From contig NZ_CP069303.1 in NCBI RefSeq assembly GCF_016839145.1, positions 3,100,001-3,164,000 of the forward strand: a DNA stretch of 64,000 bases, in the 5' to 3' direction. The stretch comes from Shinella sp. PSBB067. GTDB taxonomy: Bacteria > Pseudomonadota > Alphaproteobacteria > Rhizobiales > Rhizobiaceae. The notes under the pieces were generated by a model. That model had not been told where the DNA came from, made no database searches, and was given only the letters and a program-made list of their open reading frames with translations. The translations under genes were made by a program, and so were the position numbers. Within the stretch, counting starts at the first letter, position 1; each line of letters opens with the position of its first letter. Shown here in pieces: positions 1 to 8,783 of the stretch.

Positions 1-713
1 GCACCCGCCGTCTCACCCGTACCCGTCACCACATTGACGACGCCTTCGGGCAGGCCCGCCTCAAGACAGATCCGGGCAAGGCGTATCGAGGTGAGCGGCG
101 TTTCCTCCGCCGGCTTCAGGACAACGGTGCAGCCCGCTGCAAGTGCCGGCGCGATCTTCCACGCGGCCATGTTGAGCGGAAAATTCCAGGGCGTGATCGC
201 CGCAACGACGCCTACGGCCTCCTTGCGGGTGAACGCCTGGTAGGACATGCCGGGCGGGATGGGGATGGACACGTCGAGGGTAGAGCCCTCGATCTTCGTC
301 GCCCAGCCCGCCATGTAGCGGAAATATTCCGCCGAGGACTGCACCTCGATCAGCCTTGACAGCATGATCGACTTGCCCTGGTTCAATGTCTCCAGCTGCG
401 CCAGTTCCTCGCCATGCGCCTCGATCAGGTCGGCGATCTTCAGGAGCAGCCCTTGGCGCTGTGCGGGCAGCATTTTCGACCACGGCCCCTCGAACGCCTC
501 CTGCGCGGCGGCAACCGCCCTGTCGATATCGGCAGGTCCACAGGCCGGCACGCGCGCAAGCACTTCTCCCGTCGCCGGATTATAGACGGGAGATGTCTCG
601 CCCGACTGCGCGGGGCTGGATTTTCCGCCGATCACCGCAAGCGGCGCGGCCAGAAAGGACGTGACGTCGGGACTGACGGTTTCGACAAGGCTGTCGGGCC
701 GGGCTATCTTCAT
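1..713 (-). CDS. NAD(P)-dependent aldehyde dehydrogenase, 3' end outside window
   Basis: Reading the minus strand from the ATG at 711-713 gives 237 continuous codons of an aldehyde dehydrogenase that runs off the window edge. Visible hallmarks are a substrate-entry region around residues 43-50 (SPVYNPATGE), the cofactor-binding ITPWNFPL at 173-180 and KPAEETP at 200-206. The catalytic Cys and Glu would lie beyond the edge. It oxidises an aldehyde to the acid with NAD(P). It is the last visible gene of a minus-strand set after the ring-cleavage dioxygenase (87-bp gap), so it probably serves the same aromatic pathway, but the substrate cannot be named. Confidence 0.9.
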   Translation of the reverse strand, partial: MKIARPDSLVETVSPDVTSFLAAPLAVIGGKSSPAQSGETSPVYNPATGEVLARVPACGPADIDRAVAAAQEAFEGPWSKMLPAQRQGLLLKIADLIEAHGEELAQLETLNQGKSIMLSRLIEVQSSAEYFRYMAGWATKIEGSTLDVSIPIPPGMSYQAFTRKEAVGVVAAITPWNFPLNMAAWKIAPALAAGCTVVLKPAEETPLTSIRLARICLEAGLPEGVVNVVTGTGETAG

Positions 714-754
714 TTCGTTCCCCTTCGCTTTTGCGAATTCTATTTTTCACGTGA

Positions 755-775
755 TTTTGCACATAAAATGCAAAA
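755..775. promoter_or_regulatory. Inverted repeat upstream of the aldehyde dehydrogenase gene
   Basis: TTTTGCA (755-761) and TGCAAAA (769-775) form perfect 7-bp arms around a 7-base spacer in the only sizeable gap inside this operon, 42 bp before the aldehyde dehydrogenase start. It could be an operator or the foot of a promoter. No regulator is assigned. Confidence 0.3.
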
Positions 776-799
776 AGAAAACTGCCGTTTCTCAGTTTC

Positions 800-1660
800 T
801 CAATGCCCCGGCCTGCCCTCGGCATCCGTGCGACACAGCACGAAGTCGAAATGCGCGCGCCAGCTTTCCGTCGGCCTATCGACCTTCTCGAAGGGCACGA
901 TGAGCGATTGTTTCACACCGAAGACGGCATCGGAGACGAGATAGGGATCGCCGGCCACGAAGATATGCGTGATCACCCGGCGGTAACCGTTGGCGGTGAT
1001 CATGAAATGCATGTGCGCCGGGCGCCACGGGTGGCGGCCGAGGGCCGCCAGCATCCCGCCCACCGGTCCGTCGTCGGGAATGGGATAGGAAACCGGCTTG
1101 ACCCCGCGAAAGGCGTATCGGCCATCCGGACCGGTGCGGAAGATGCCCCTATTGTTGAAGGCGGGCTGGATGCCAGGTTGCTGGACATCGTAGAAGCCAT
1201 CCTCGTTGTCCGACCACACGCTGACCAGCGCATCCTCGACCGGGTTGCCGTGGAGATCGAGGACGCGCCCCTCGAAAAGGCAGGTCTCGCCCTTGCCGTC
1301 GAGGCTGATATTCGCACCCATCTCCCGCTCCGGCGCGCCTTCGACGTGAAAGGGACCGAACACGGTCGTTTCCGTTGCACCGTCGGGCACACGGTTGTTG
1401 ATGGCGTCGACGAGCATGGAAACGCCGAGCACGTCGGAAAGAAGGATGAATTCCTGCCGCGTATCGGTGCAGATCTGGCCGGTGCGGGTCAGGAAATCGA
1501 TCGCCGCTTCCCATTCCGGTTCGGTCAACTCGACATCCTTGATAAAGGCATGCAGATGCTCGACCAGTGACGTCATGACCCTGTGCAGCCGGGGTGACGA
1601 GACCTCGGTCATCCGTGCATTGACGACGTCCGGCGATCGGTCTTCTGTGAAGTAGTTCAT
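800..1660 (-). CDS. Intradiol ring-cleavage dioxygenase (hydroxyquinol 1,2-dioxygenase type)
   Basis: A 286-residue non-heme Fe(III) intradiol dioxygenase. The four iron ligands of the family are visible: Tyr157 (GFYDVQ), Tyr192 (SYPIP), His216 and His218 (RPAHMHF). The N-terminal helical dimer domain spans about residues 25-95. The family splits catechol-type rings between the hydroxyls. The adjacent maleylacetate reductase, whose substrate is the product of hydroxyquinol (1,2,4-trihydroxybenzene) cleavage, makes hydroxyquinol the best guess over catechol. Its ATG overlaps the stop of the reductase gene (ATGA), so the two are translationally coupled. The cytoplasmic product would be maleylacetate. 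Confidence 0.88.
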   Translation of the reverse strand: MNYFTEDRSPDVVNARMTEVSSPRLHRVMTSLVEHLHAFIKDVELTEPEWEAAIDFLTRTGQICTDTRQEFILLSDVLGVSMLVDAINNRVPDGATETTVFGPFHVEGAPEREMGANISLDGKGETCLFEGRVLDLHGNPVEDALVSVWSDNEDGFYDVQQPGIQPAFNNRGIFRTGPDGRYAFRGVKPVSYPIPDDGPVGGMLAALGRHPWRPAHMHFMITANGYRRVITHIFVAGDPYLVSDAVFGVKQSLIVPFEKVDRPTESWRAHFDFVLCRTDAEGRPGH

Positions 1661-2736
1661 GTCGTCCTCCGATCGACAAGGGGGAGCGCTCCGGCATGGG
1701 CGCGCGCGATAAGGTCACGGATTGCATCCCGCTCGAGGGGGCGCGGGTTCCAGTAAGGATTTGCCAGGGCGATCGTCGCCGCCTGTTCTATGCCGCTTTC
1801 GGCCATGCCGAGATCGGCAAGACTGCCTGGCGCACCGATCGCGCGCCCCAGGTCCTGAAGCGCGCGGCAGGGCTCGCCGCCGAGAACGGCTTCCAATCGT
1901 TCCATGACGCCGGGAATTGCCGGCGCATTGTAGGCCAGCGCGTGCGGCAGGACCACGGTATGGGTCTCGGCATGCGGCAGATCGAAACTGCCGCCGAGAA
2001 CGTGGCAAAGCTTGTGGTGCAACGCCATGCCGACCGAGCCGAGACACATGCCGCACAACCAGGCGCCATAGAGCGCATCGGCGCGCGCACCGGCGTTGCG
2101 CGGCGCGCGCGCAATGACCGGCAACGAGCGCGCGAGCGCACGTATCGCTTCCAGCGCGAGCGCGCTGACGACCGGGTTTCGGTCGCGCGCATAGAGGGCC
2201 TCGACGGCGTGCGCGATGGCATTCATGCCGCTCGTACCGGAGAGAGCCGCCGGCAGATCGAGCGTCAGGTCGATATCGTATATGACCACTTCGGGCAGGA
2301 CCTTGTCCGTCGTTCGGGTCTTCTTGATGCCGTCCTGCGTCTCGCCGATGATCGGCGTCATTTCCGATCCCGCATAGGTCGTCGGCAGGACGATCTGCGG
2401 CAGGTCCGTCCGCAGCGCGATTGCTTTGCCAAGGCCGGTGGTGGAGCCGCCTCCGACCGCGACGATGACATCGACGCCAAGGGATCGCGCCATCTCGGTG
2501 GCACGCTCGCTGACCGCAACCGGTGTATGCATGACCGCGCCGGAGAAGATGCCGGCGGCCACGTCTCCAAGGCACATCGCAAGCGCTTCGGCATGGCCGC
2601 GCTGCGCGTCGGTCGAAAGCAGCAGCGCGCGCCTTGCACCAAGCCGCGCCACCTCCTCGGGCAGGCGTTCCGACGTGCCGGAACCGAAGATCACGCGGGC
2701 AGGCCGGGCGGCGTAGACGAAGTCCTCGACGGCCAT
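1657..2736 (-). CDS. Maleylacetate reductase (iron-type alcohol dehydrogenase family)
   Basis: A 359-residue member of the group III (iron-containing) alcohol dehydrogenase fold. Residues VIVAVGGGSTTGLGKAIAL carry the GGGS nucleotide motif. GMALHHKLCHVLGG followed by LPHAETHTVVLPH carries the conserved His cluster typical of maleylacetate reductases. It reduces maleylacetate to 3-oxoadipate with NAD(P)H, feeding the beta-ketoadipate pathway. The frame stays open upstream to 2907, but ATG 2734-2736 fits the family N-terminus (MAVEDFVYAARPARVIFG) and lies one base after the stop of the Dabb gene. It is coupled to the dioxygenase downstream. Confidence 0.9.
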   Translation of the reverse strand: MAVEDFVYAARPARVIFGSGTSERLPEEVARLGARRALLLSTDAQRGHAEALAMCLGDVAAGIFSGAVMHTPVAVSERATEMARSLGVDVIVAVGGGSTTGLGKAIALRTDLPQIVLPTTYAGSEMTPIIGETQDGIKKTRTTDKVLPEVVIYDIDLTLDLPAALSGTSGMNAIAHAVEALYARDRNPVVSALALEAIRALARSLPVIARAPRNAGARADALYGAWLCGMCLGSVGMALHHKLCHVLGGSFDLPHAETHTVVLPHALAYNAPAIPGVMERLEAVLGGEPCRALQDLGRAIGAPGSLADLGMAESGIEQAATIALANPYWNPRPLERDAIRDLIARAHAGALPLVDRRTT

Positions 2737-2737
2737 T

Positions 2738-3082
2738 TCAGCGGCCCTCCGGCGTCGGACAGGCATAGTCCACCTGATAGCGAGCGACGCGCACCCCCTC
2801 GAGCCGACCGCGGGCCGCAAGATGGGCCGGATGCGTGGCGTAGGAGGCCAGCGCCTCGTCGTTTTCGAACTCCGTGACCAGCACCATGTCGCAGGCATGG
2901 GAGGCACCGCTCTCGTCGATGCCGATCTCGAGGTGCATCAAGCCGGGAATCTGTCCGCGCAGGCCTTCGAATGCATGCTTGACCGCAGTAATGCCCGCTT
3001 GTCTTTCCGCCGGGGTATCTCCCGCCACGTTCCACATCACGATGTGGCGAACAGGCGCCCTGGGCGAGGCAGGCTCCGCCAT
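2738..3082 (-). CDS. Dabb (stress-responsive A/B barrel) domain protein
   Basis: A 114-residue single-domain protein. Residues 12-20 (VRHIVMWNV) and the later VLVTEFENDEAL are the typical strand pattern of the dimeric alpha-beta barrel (Dabb) fold. These proteins often act as small cyclases, decarboxylases or accessory proteins in aromatic and polyketide pathways; the exact reaction here cannot be told. It is the first gene of the minus-strand ring-cleavage operon, ends one base before the reductase start and is driven from the region shared with the LysR gene. Confidence 0.75.
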   Translation of the reverse strand: MAEPASPRAPVRHIVMWNVAGDTPAERQAGITAVKHAFEGLRGQIPGLMHLEIGIDESGASHACDMVLVTEFENDEALASYATHPAHLAARGRLEGVRVARYQVDYACPTPEGR

Positions 3083-3143
3083 GCGGCTTCTCCTTGAAAG
3101 CGTTGACCGGTCCAGCCCGGCATCGCCAACCCTGCCATTGCGG

Positions 3144-3167
3144 AATTACATGATAAATCACGTAATT
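3144..3167. promoter_or_regulatory. Likely LysR-type operator between the Dabb operon and the regulator gene
   Basis: Arms AATTACATGAT (3144-3154) and ATCACGTAATT (3157-3167) match at 10 of 11 positions and are AT-rich in a GC-rich setting. LysR-type regulators bind such interrupted dyads (T-N11-A core) between divergent promoters. It lies 61 bp before the Dabb ATG and 114 bp before the LysR ATG. Confidence 0.6.
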
Positions 3168-3281
3168 TGGAAAACATTCTTGCTGACCCCGCAATAATAG
3201 GCCGCACAGCCGGACAGGCACTTGATTCAGGTCGGATTTATATGAATATTACCGTTATTGCGCCTATGTCGGGGAGAGACG

Positions 3282-4250
3282 ATGGATCGCTTTCTCGAAC
3301 TGGAAGTCTTCACACGCATTGCGGAGGAAACGAACCTCACGCGCGTTTCCGAGCTGATGGGACTGTCGGTGTCGGGTGTCAGCCGCTGCCTGACCGGCCT
3401 TGAAAATCGTCTCGCCGTACGCCTCGTCCAACGGACGACACGTCAATTGACCTTGACTGCGGAAGGCGAGCGCTTCGCCCACAGTGCACGTGAAATCCTG
3501 CACAGCCTCAGCGAGGCGGAAGCCAGCGTCAGCCTGGTTGCCGCGGAACCGCGCGGCACCCTGCGCATCGGCGCCTCCCTGTCCTTTTCACTCCTGCATG
3601 TGATACCGGTCATTCAGTCCTTCAAGCGGCAGCATCCGCTCGTCCGCGTTGATCTGCAGGCTTCCAACCGCTATCTCGACATCATCGAAAACGGCCTTGA
3701 TCTTGCGGTCAGAACGCGGCGTGTCGAGACCGACAGCAGCGTCACGATCCGCAAACTCGCCGAAGTTCCACGCATTCTCACCGCATCGCCGGACTATCTT
3801 GCACGCTGCGGTACGCCTGCCGATCCAGCCGATCTCGAACATCATGCCATGCTCCTCTACACGCTATCCGACAACTGGGAGCATCTGGAGTTTACCCGGG
3901 GTGAGGTCATGCAACGCCTGCCGGTCGCGGGCGAGCTCATGTCCAATGACGGGCAGTTGCTGCGCAAGGCCGCGCTGGGCGGAATGGGTATCCTCGTACA
4001 GCCAGCCTATATCGTCAGCGAGGACGTGCTGGCGGGGCGGCTCGTGCCCGTCATGACCGAATGGCAACTGCCGCGGCTGACGATGAGCGTCGTGTTCCCC
4101 TCGCGCTCGCACCTGCCCGCCCGCACGCGCCTGTTCATCGACGCGCTCGTGCGCCACTTCCGCGAAAACGACCTGGAACGGAATTGGCGGGCTCTCTCGA
4201 CCCATGCAGATCTCCAAGACCGTCTCACACCGCTTCCCCTTGAGAATTGA
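3282..4250 (+). CDS. LysR-family transcriptional regulator
   Basis: A 322-residue LysR protein. The N-terminal winged helix-turn-helix covers about residues 1-60 (DRFLELEVFTRIAEETNLTR...SVSGVSRCLTGLENRLAVRLVQRTTR). A linker helix and a periplasmic-binding-like effector domain start near residue 88 (GTLRIGASLSFS). The start at 3282 is favoured over the upstream 3258 because GGGGAGAG just precedes it and MDRFLELEVF is the usual LysR opening. It is divergent from the hydroxyquinol-type operon and is presumably its activator, with an aromatic intermediate as inducer (inference). Confidence 0.9.
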   Translation: MDRFLELEVFTRIAEETNLTRVSELMGLSVSGVSRCLTGLENRLAVRLVQRTTRQLTLTAEGERFAHSAREILHSLSEAEASVSLVAAEPRGTLRIGASLSFSLLHVIPVIQSFKRQHPLVRVDLQASNRYLDIIENGLDLAVRTRRVETDSSVTIRKLAEVPRILTASPDYLARCGTPADPADLEHHAMLLYTLSDNWEHLEFTRGEVMQRLPVAGELMSNDGQLLRKAALGGMGILVQPAYIVSEDVLAGRLVPVMTEWQLPRLTMSVVFPSRSHLPARTRLFIDALVRHFRENDLERNWRALSTHADLQDRLTPLPLEN

Positions 4251-4260
4251 AAGGACTCCC

Positions 4261-4644
4261 ATGCCGGCGACGCACGCCTATCTCGAACATGCCGCCTTTC
4301 ATGTGCGCGCAATCGCCCCGCACATCGCTTTCTTTCGCGATGTCCTCGGCATGACGGTGACGCAGATCGACGGCACTCTCGAGGCTCCGAAACAGGCCTG
4401 GCTGCTTGGAGGCATACAGCTGATCGAGGCTCCTGACTTCGCCGGACCGGAGGGCCGGTTCGGCCATCTCGGCATCGTCTGTTCAGATGTCCCGGCCGCG
4501 ATCGAAGCGGCCCTTGCCCATGGTGCGCGTGCCACCGCGAAGGGCGCCCATTGGCTTGAGCTGGCCGATGGGCTGCTGCTCGAATTCCTGCCCGAAAAGA
4601 AGGGTGCCGTCAGCATCGTGCGGGACCTCGATCCCCGCATCTGA
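4261..4644 (+). CDS. VOC (glyoxalase/bleomycin resistance fold) protein
   Basis: A 127-residue vicinal-oxygen-chelate protein with two beta-alpha-beta-beta-beta modules (YLEHAAFHVRAIAPHIAFFRDVLGM at the front, RFGHLGIVCSDVPAAIEAAL in the middle). Potential metal ligands are the early His and a late Glu (LLLEFLP). The start at 4261 follows a GAAAGGA ribosome-binding site; the upstream frame overlaps lysR. It lies 10 bp after lysR, so it is probably cotranscribed and may be a lyase, isomerase or binding protein of the same pathway. Substrate unknown. Confidence 0.75.
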   Translation: MPATHAYLEHAAFHVRAIAPHIAFFRDVLGMTVTQIDGTLEAPKQAWLLGGIQLIEAPDFAGPEGRFGHLGIVCSDVPAAIEAALAHGARATAKGAHWLELADGLLLEFLPEKKGAVSIVRDLDPRI

Positions 4645-4652
4645 GGGCGCGC

Positions 4653-5648
4653 CTAGCGCCTTTCCGCGGGCAGCAGGCGGCCGGAGACGCTGACCGCGGC
4701 GGCAGCGCACACCACCGCAATGCCTGCCAGCGTCACCTCGGCGGTGCCATGACGCCAGGCGCCCACTTCCGAGACGATCAGGAAGCACATATTGGCGTCG
4801 AGGCCGTAGGATGCCGTGCGAGGCCAGGCACGCAGGAAGGCGCCGGCGAGCAGGAAGCCTGCTGTGAGAAGGACAGCGGCCTGCCTCGCCTCAGCCCCCG
4901 CACTCTTCAGCAGGAAGAGATAGGCGATGGAGGCGCAAACGCCCAGCAGGACGGCCGGCACGAGCAACGATGCGATCGGCCGCGGATCCGGTGCGCTGGA
5001 AAGGATCATGGAATAGACGATCAGCGTCATTGCGCCGGCGAGAATGTCGAAGCGCGGGAAAGCGATCACAGCGGCGGCGGCGCAAACCGTCATGGCGCAG
5101 CAATAGGCGAACCGCAGCAAGGCCTTGCGCGCCCGCCCCTCCATTGCACGCATCGGCGCCTGTCCGACCCGGCGCGGGGTGAATGCGAAGGTGGCTGCCG
5201 TCACGCAAGCCACTCCGATCAGGGTGCAGAAAATGCGATCCACCGCCGCGGCGACAGGGTCGATCCCCGTCGCGGCGGAGAAACCGGAAAAGCCTGGAAG
5301 AAGCACGACGAAGAGCGTCACGCCGGCCATAAAGGCGCCGTAGCTCATGACCGTGCCGATCCAGTAGGCAAGAGCCGCAGCACATCCCACGCCGAGGGCA
5401 AGAACGAGCGCGGTCAAGACGTCGGGGAGCCCAAGCCGGACGACGGCAAGCGCAAGGGCGGCACCGGCCAGCGTGCCGATGATGCGCAGCACGGCGCGCA
5501 GAACCAGATCCTCGCGATAGGCCTGCTGCACCACCCAGACCGGCATCGCCGCCCAGTACGGATTGGCCAGATCGAGCCACCGGGCGAGCGTCAAGGCAAG
5601 GGCCGCAGCTACAAACAGTTGCAGTGCGAGGAAGACGGTCTGGCGCAC
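4653..5648 (-). CDS. FUSC-family (aromatic acid exporter-like) membrane protein
   Basis: A 331-residue protein with about eight to ten hydrophobic segments, starting with GTG. The opening (TVFLALQLFVAAALALTLAR followed by NPYWAAMPVWVV) is characteristic of the fusaric-acid-resistance/aromatic acid exporter family, whose members expel aromatic acids. It is about half the length of classic FUSC pumps (650-700 residues), as in the short single-repeat branch. It converges with the VOC gene with only eight bases between stops. An export valve for aromatic intermediates would suit the neighbourhood, but this is inference. Confidence 0.75.
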   Translation of the reverse strand: MRQTVFLALQLFVAAALALTLARWLDLANPYWAAMPVWVVQQAYREDLVLRAVLRIIGTLAGAALALAVVRLGLPDVLTALVLALGVGCAAALAYWIGTVMSYGAFMAGVTLFVVLLPGFSGFSAATGIDPVAAAVDRIFCTLIGVACVTAATFAFTPRRVGQAPMRAMEGRARKALLRFAYCCAMTVCAAAAVIAFPRFDILAGAMTLIVYSMILSSAPDPRPIASLLVPAVLLGVCASIAYLFLLKSAGAEARQAAVLLTAGFLLAGAFLRAWPRTASYGLDANMCFLIVSEVGAWRHGTAEVTLAGIAVVCAAAAVSVSGRLLPAERR

Positions 5649-5687
5649 GACTGCATCCTCCTTCTGGCCGAACGGGACGGTCCCCGC

Positions 5688-6983
5688 TCAGGCGAAACGT
5701 TCGAGCCTGTAGGGTTTCGGGTCCACGATCGGGTCGCTGCCGGTGATGAGATCGGCGGCGAGCTGGCCGGCGGCCGGGGAGGTCCCGAAGCCATGGCCGG
5801 AGAAGCCCGAGGCGACCGTGAAGCCCGGAATTTTCGCCACGGGAGCTATGACCGGTAGCGAATCCGGCGTGATGTCCATCATGCCTGCCCAGACCTCCTC
5901 GATCACCGCATTGGCGAACAGGGGCCACGCCGCCGTCAGATTGCGCATCGCCTCGGCATTGATTGCGGCATCGGGCGCCGGATCCATGGTCCGGACGCGT
6001 TCGAAGGGCGAGATCGACGTCGCGCCCCACCGGCGCGGCATGGCGATATCCTTCAGGAAATCCCGGCCGAGGCTGATGCGCAGCAGGGAGCGCTGGCCGC
6101 GCAGCATATGCAGATAGCGCATGCCGATGAGAAGATGATCGAGGAGCAGCGGCGCCCCGAGCGCACCGCGCTGCGTGATCGTGTAGCCGCCGTCAAGGCG
6201 CTTGCGGAAGGAGAAATCCGGGCCGCCCACCGCGATCTCCGTCGGCCCATCCATCGGGGCAGTGCGGATGACCGACGAGATCAGCGGCAGCGTCGGCAGA
6301 AAGACACCGAGGTTTCCCAGGAACTTGCGCGACCAGAGACCACCGGCCAGAAGGACATGGTCACACCGGATCGCGCCCTGTTCCGTCACGACGCCATCCA
6401 CCCTTCCGGCAGAGAGCGAGAGTGTGCGGACAGCACAATTCTCAACGATGACCGCCCCCTTGCGGATCGCGGCATTCGCGATGCTGGAGGCTGCGAGCAT
6501 CGGCTCGGCGCGCCCGTCGGACGCGGTGTATATGCCGCCGGCCCATTCACCCTGCCCGCCGGGCACCAGCGCATCGATCTCCTTCGCGCTCAAGAGCCGG
6601 GAATCGAGCGATAGCTGGCTGACCGTGTCCATCCATTGTTCATGCATCGCCATTTCGGCTTCGGTGCGGGCGAGATACATGATGCCGGCCTGCCGGTAGC
6701 CGACATCCCTGCCGATCCGCTCCGGCATGGCCGACCACAGGCGATCCGCCGCGAGCGACATCGGCACATCGGGCGCCGAACGCCCCATCTTGCGCACCCA
6801 GCCGAGATTGCGGGAGGATTGCTCGGCCCCAGCCCGCCCCTTCTCCAAGACCACGACGGGAATCCCGCGCTCTGCCAGCGTCAGCGCGGCGGTCAGCCCC
6901 ACGATGCCTGCCCCGATCACCACCACGGTCGTGGATGCCGGAAGGACGGTGGAATTTTGGATGGGAAGCTGTGCGGGGGACAT
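5688..6983 (-). CDS. FAD-dependent amine/amino-acid oxidoreductase (DAO/DadA family)
   Basis: A 431-residue DAO-fold flavoenzyme. The Rossmann motif VVVIGAGIVGLTAAL lies at about residues 20-34 and is followed by the acidic ribose-binding LEKG. The C-terminal FAD loop ASGFSGHGFGTSPAAGQLAA is intact. DadA-like enzymes oxidise amines or D-/N-substituted amino acids to imines or keto acids. It is first in line after the minus-strand RidA and cyclodeaminase-like genes (57-bp gap), so it probably supplies reactive imines that RidA hydrolyses. Substrate not determinable. Confidence 0.85.
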   Translation of the reverse strand: MSPAQLPIQNSTVLPASTTVVVIGAGIVGLTAALTLAERGIPVVVLEKGRAGAEQSSRNLGWVRKMGRSAPDVPMSLAADRLWSAMPERIGRDVGYRQAGIMYLARTEAEMAMHEQWMDTVSQLSLDSRLLSAKEIDALVPGGQGEWAGGIYTASDGRAEPMLAASSIANAAIRKGAVIVENCAVRTLSLSAGRVDGVVTEQGAIRCDHVLLAGGLWSRKFLGNLGVFLPTLPLISSVIRTAPMDGPTEIAVGGPDFSFRKRLDGGYTITQRGALGAPLLLDHLLIGMRYLHMLRGQRSLLRISLGRDFLKDIAMPRRWGATSISPFERVRTMDPAPDAAINAEAMRNLTAAWPLFANAVIEEVWAGMMDITPDSLPVIAPVAKIPGFTVASGFSGHGFGTSPAAGQLAADLITGSDPIVDPKPYRLERFA

Positions 6984-7040
6984 GGACGGGTTCCGTGAAG
7001 GGTTGGGCGTATACGCTGCGATGCCGCCGCCGTTAAGGTG

Positions 7041-7463
7041 TCAGAGCGAGATGGTCAGCTTTTCGGTGTCGGCCGTCGAGGCACCGCGAAAGGCCGTGAC
7101 CTCGATCTCGACCTTGTAGACGGTCGATCCGAGCGGCGGGCAAGTGACGGTGCTGGCGGGATCGATGCCCCGGAACGTCTCGCCGACAATCGTCATGACG
7201 GCATGGGTATCGGCAGGATCCTGAATGAAAACGCGCGAGGCGACAACATCGGCAAGGGTCGCGCCGACGGCGGCGAGAGCTCGCGCCATATTCGCGAAGA
7301 CCTGCCGGGTCTGCTCGACCACGTCCTCCGGTATTTCCTTCGTCTCGGGATTGCGGCCGGCGGTATTGGACAAGAATATCCAGTTGTCGACGGCGACGAT
7401 ACGCGAGTAGCTGCCATGGTCCTCGAACCTGGACCCCGTCTTGATCTTTACGATCTTGGTCAT
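7041..7463 (-). CDS. RidA-family imine/enamine deaminase
   Basis: A 140-residue RidA (YjgF/YER057c/UK114) protein. The conserved core VDNWIFLSNTAGRNPETKEI and the C-terminal LGSTVYKVEIEVTAF with the family Glu are visible. RidA proteins hydrolyse reactive imines or enamines released by amine oxidases and PLP enzymes, which suits the adjoining FAD oxidase. The start at 7463 (MTKIVKIKTG) is preferred to the open upstream frame at 7544, which overlaps the next gene. Confidence 0.85.
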   Translation of the reverse strand: MTKIVKIKTGSRFEDHGSYSRIVAVDNWIFLSNTAGRNPETKEIPEDVVEQTRQVFANMARALAAVGATLADVVASRVFIQDPADTHAVMTIVGETFRGIDPASTVTCPPLGSTVYKVEIEVTAFRGASTADTEKLTISL

Positions 7464-7519
7464 CTCAACTCCATCTATGGGATGCGGCACAGGCCGGGAT
7501 GGCCTGCGCCCGGGAAAAA

Positions 7520-8659
7520 TCAGCGCAGGACCGGCACGTCCCACAGGTTCAGCTTGACGCCGATGCCGCGCTCGATGGCATTGCGGTAGACGACGGTGCC
7601 CCAGGCCACGTCCTCGACCGGCATGCCGCCGACCGACATGATGATGATCTCATCGTCGTTCCGGCGGCCCGGTGCATCGCCTGCGACGATCTTGCCGATA
7701 TCCTCGAGCTGATCGCGGCTCATCTTGCCCTCGGCGATCATGTCCATGAACTTCACGCCGATGATCGGCACATGCACATGCGCAGGCTTCGGCAATTCGT
7801 GGAACCAGGCGTCGTAGAGACCGGTATTATCAACCACCTTGCGCACATCCGGCAGCTCCATGCCCTCATCGATATTGCAGAGCGCGGGCATGGCGAGGAA
7901 CGTGCCGGGGCTGACCCATTCGCGCTTGACCATCGGGTAGCTGGACGGGTCGCCCACCGCCCCGGAATTGCAATAGGTCACGAGGTCGCTGTCGCGGACC
8001 ACGGCCTCGATACTGTCGACGATCTCCACCCTGGTCACTTGTGGATAGGTTTCCTTGAGCCAGGACAGGAAACTGTCTAGGCTCTTCTGGCCGCGACCCT
8101 TGACCTTCACCGTATCGATGTCCGGGCAGGCCGCGATGAAGGCGGCAAGCGTGGTCTTGGCCATGACGCCCGGGCCGAGCACGCCGACGACGCGGGAATC
8201 CCTGCGCGCCAGATGCCGCGCACCGACGCCGGGAATGGCGCCCGTGCGATAGGCCGACAGCAGGTTCGCCGACATGAAGGCGAGTGGCGCACCGGTATCG
8301 GCATCATTCAGACAGAACATCAGGATCGAGCGCGGCAGCCCCTTCCCGCGGTTCTCGATATTGGAGCCGTACCATTTCATGCCGGCCGTGCGGAAACGGC
8401 CGCCGAGATAGGCGGGCATTGCCATGAAGCGGCGGTCGGCGGTCGGCTTCGGCATGTCGGGAAAGGGAGAGTTTTCCGGAAAGCTGATCGCCGCGCCGTG
8501 CGAATCGCTGTTCGGGCCGGCCATGCGGTAGTCGCCGTGGTAAAGCAGGCCGAACATTTCCTCCATGGCATCGACGCAACCCGGCATGTCGGTGACGCCG
8601 GCGCGGATCATGTCCTGCTCGGACAGATAGACGAAGTCGATCTTTGTATTCTCGGTCAT
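7520..8659 (-). CDS. Ornithine cyclodeaminase/mu-crystallin family protein
   Basis: A 379-residue OCD/mu-crystallin fold protein. Features include the early conserved Arg-rich substrate region (RRFMAMPAYLGGRFRTAG), a Rossmann segment with VVGVLGPGVMAKTTLAAF around residues 165-185, and the DLVTYCNSG strand. It starts at the ATG 8657-8659. The family uses NAD(P) for cyclodeaminases or imine/amino acid dehydrogenases. Long relatives of this type have been annotated as tyramine oxidase subunit B, which would fit the neighbouring oxidase and RidA; that label is from memory and unverified. Confidence 0.8.
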   Translation of the reverse strand: MTENTKIDFVYLSEQDMIRAGVTDMPGCVDAMEEMFGLLYHGDYRMAGPNSDSHGAAISFPENSPFPDMPKPTADRRFMAMPAYLGGRFRTAGMKWYGSNIENRGKGLPRSILMFCLNDADTGAPLAFMSANLLSAYRTGAIPGVGARHLARRDSRVVGVLGPGVMAKTTLAAFIAACPDIDTVKVKGRGQKSLDSFLSWLKETYPQVTRVEIVDSIEAVVRDSDLVTYCNSGAVGDPSSYPMVKREWVSPGTFLAMPALCNIDEGMELPDVRKVVDNTGLYDAWFHELPKPAHVHVPIIGVKFMDMIAEGKMSRDQLEDIGKIVAGDAPGRRNDDEIIIMSVGGMPVEDVAWGTVVYRNAIERGIGVKLNLWDVPVLR

Positions 8660-8783
8660 CGGGCTTCTTTCGTTTTGGCATGGGGGTGCCGTGCGCGGAC
8701 CATGCTTGCCGCATCCGCACCGCATCAGGTCGAGCGAACCGCCGCCGAAGGACAGCGGTTCTGTTTTGTGTTTGTGGTCCCGT

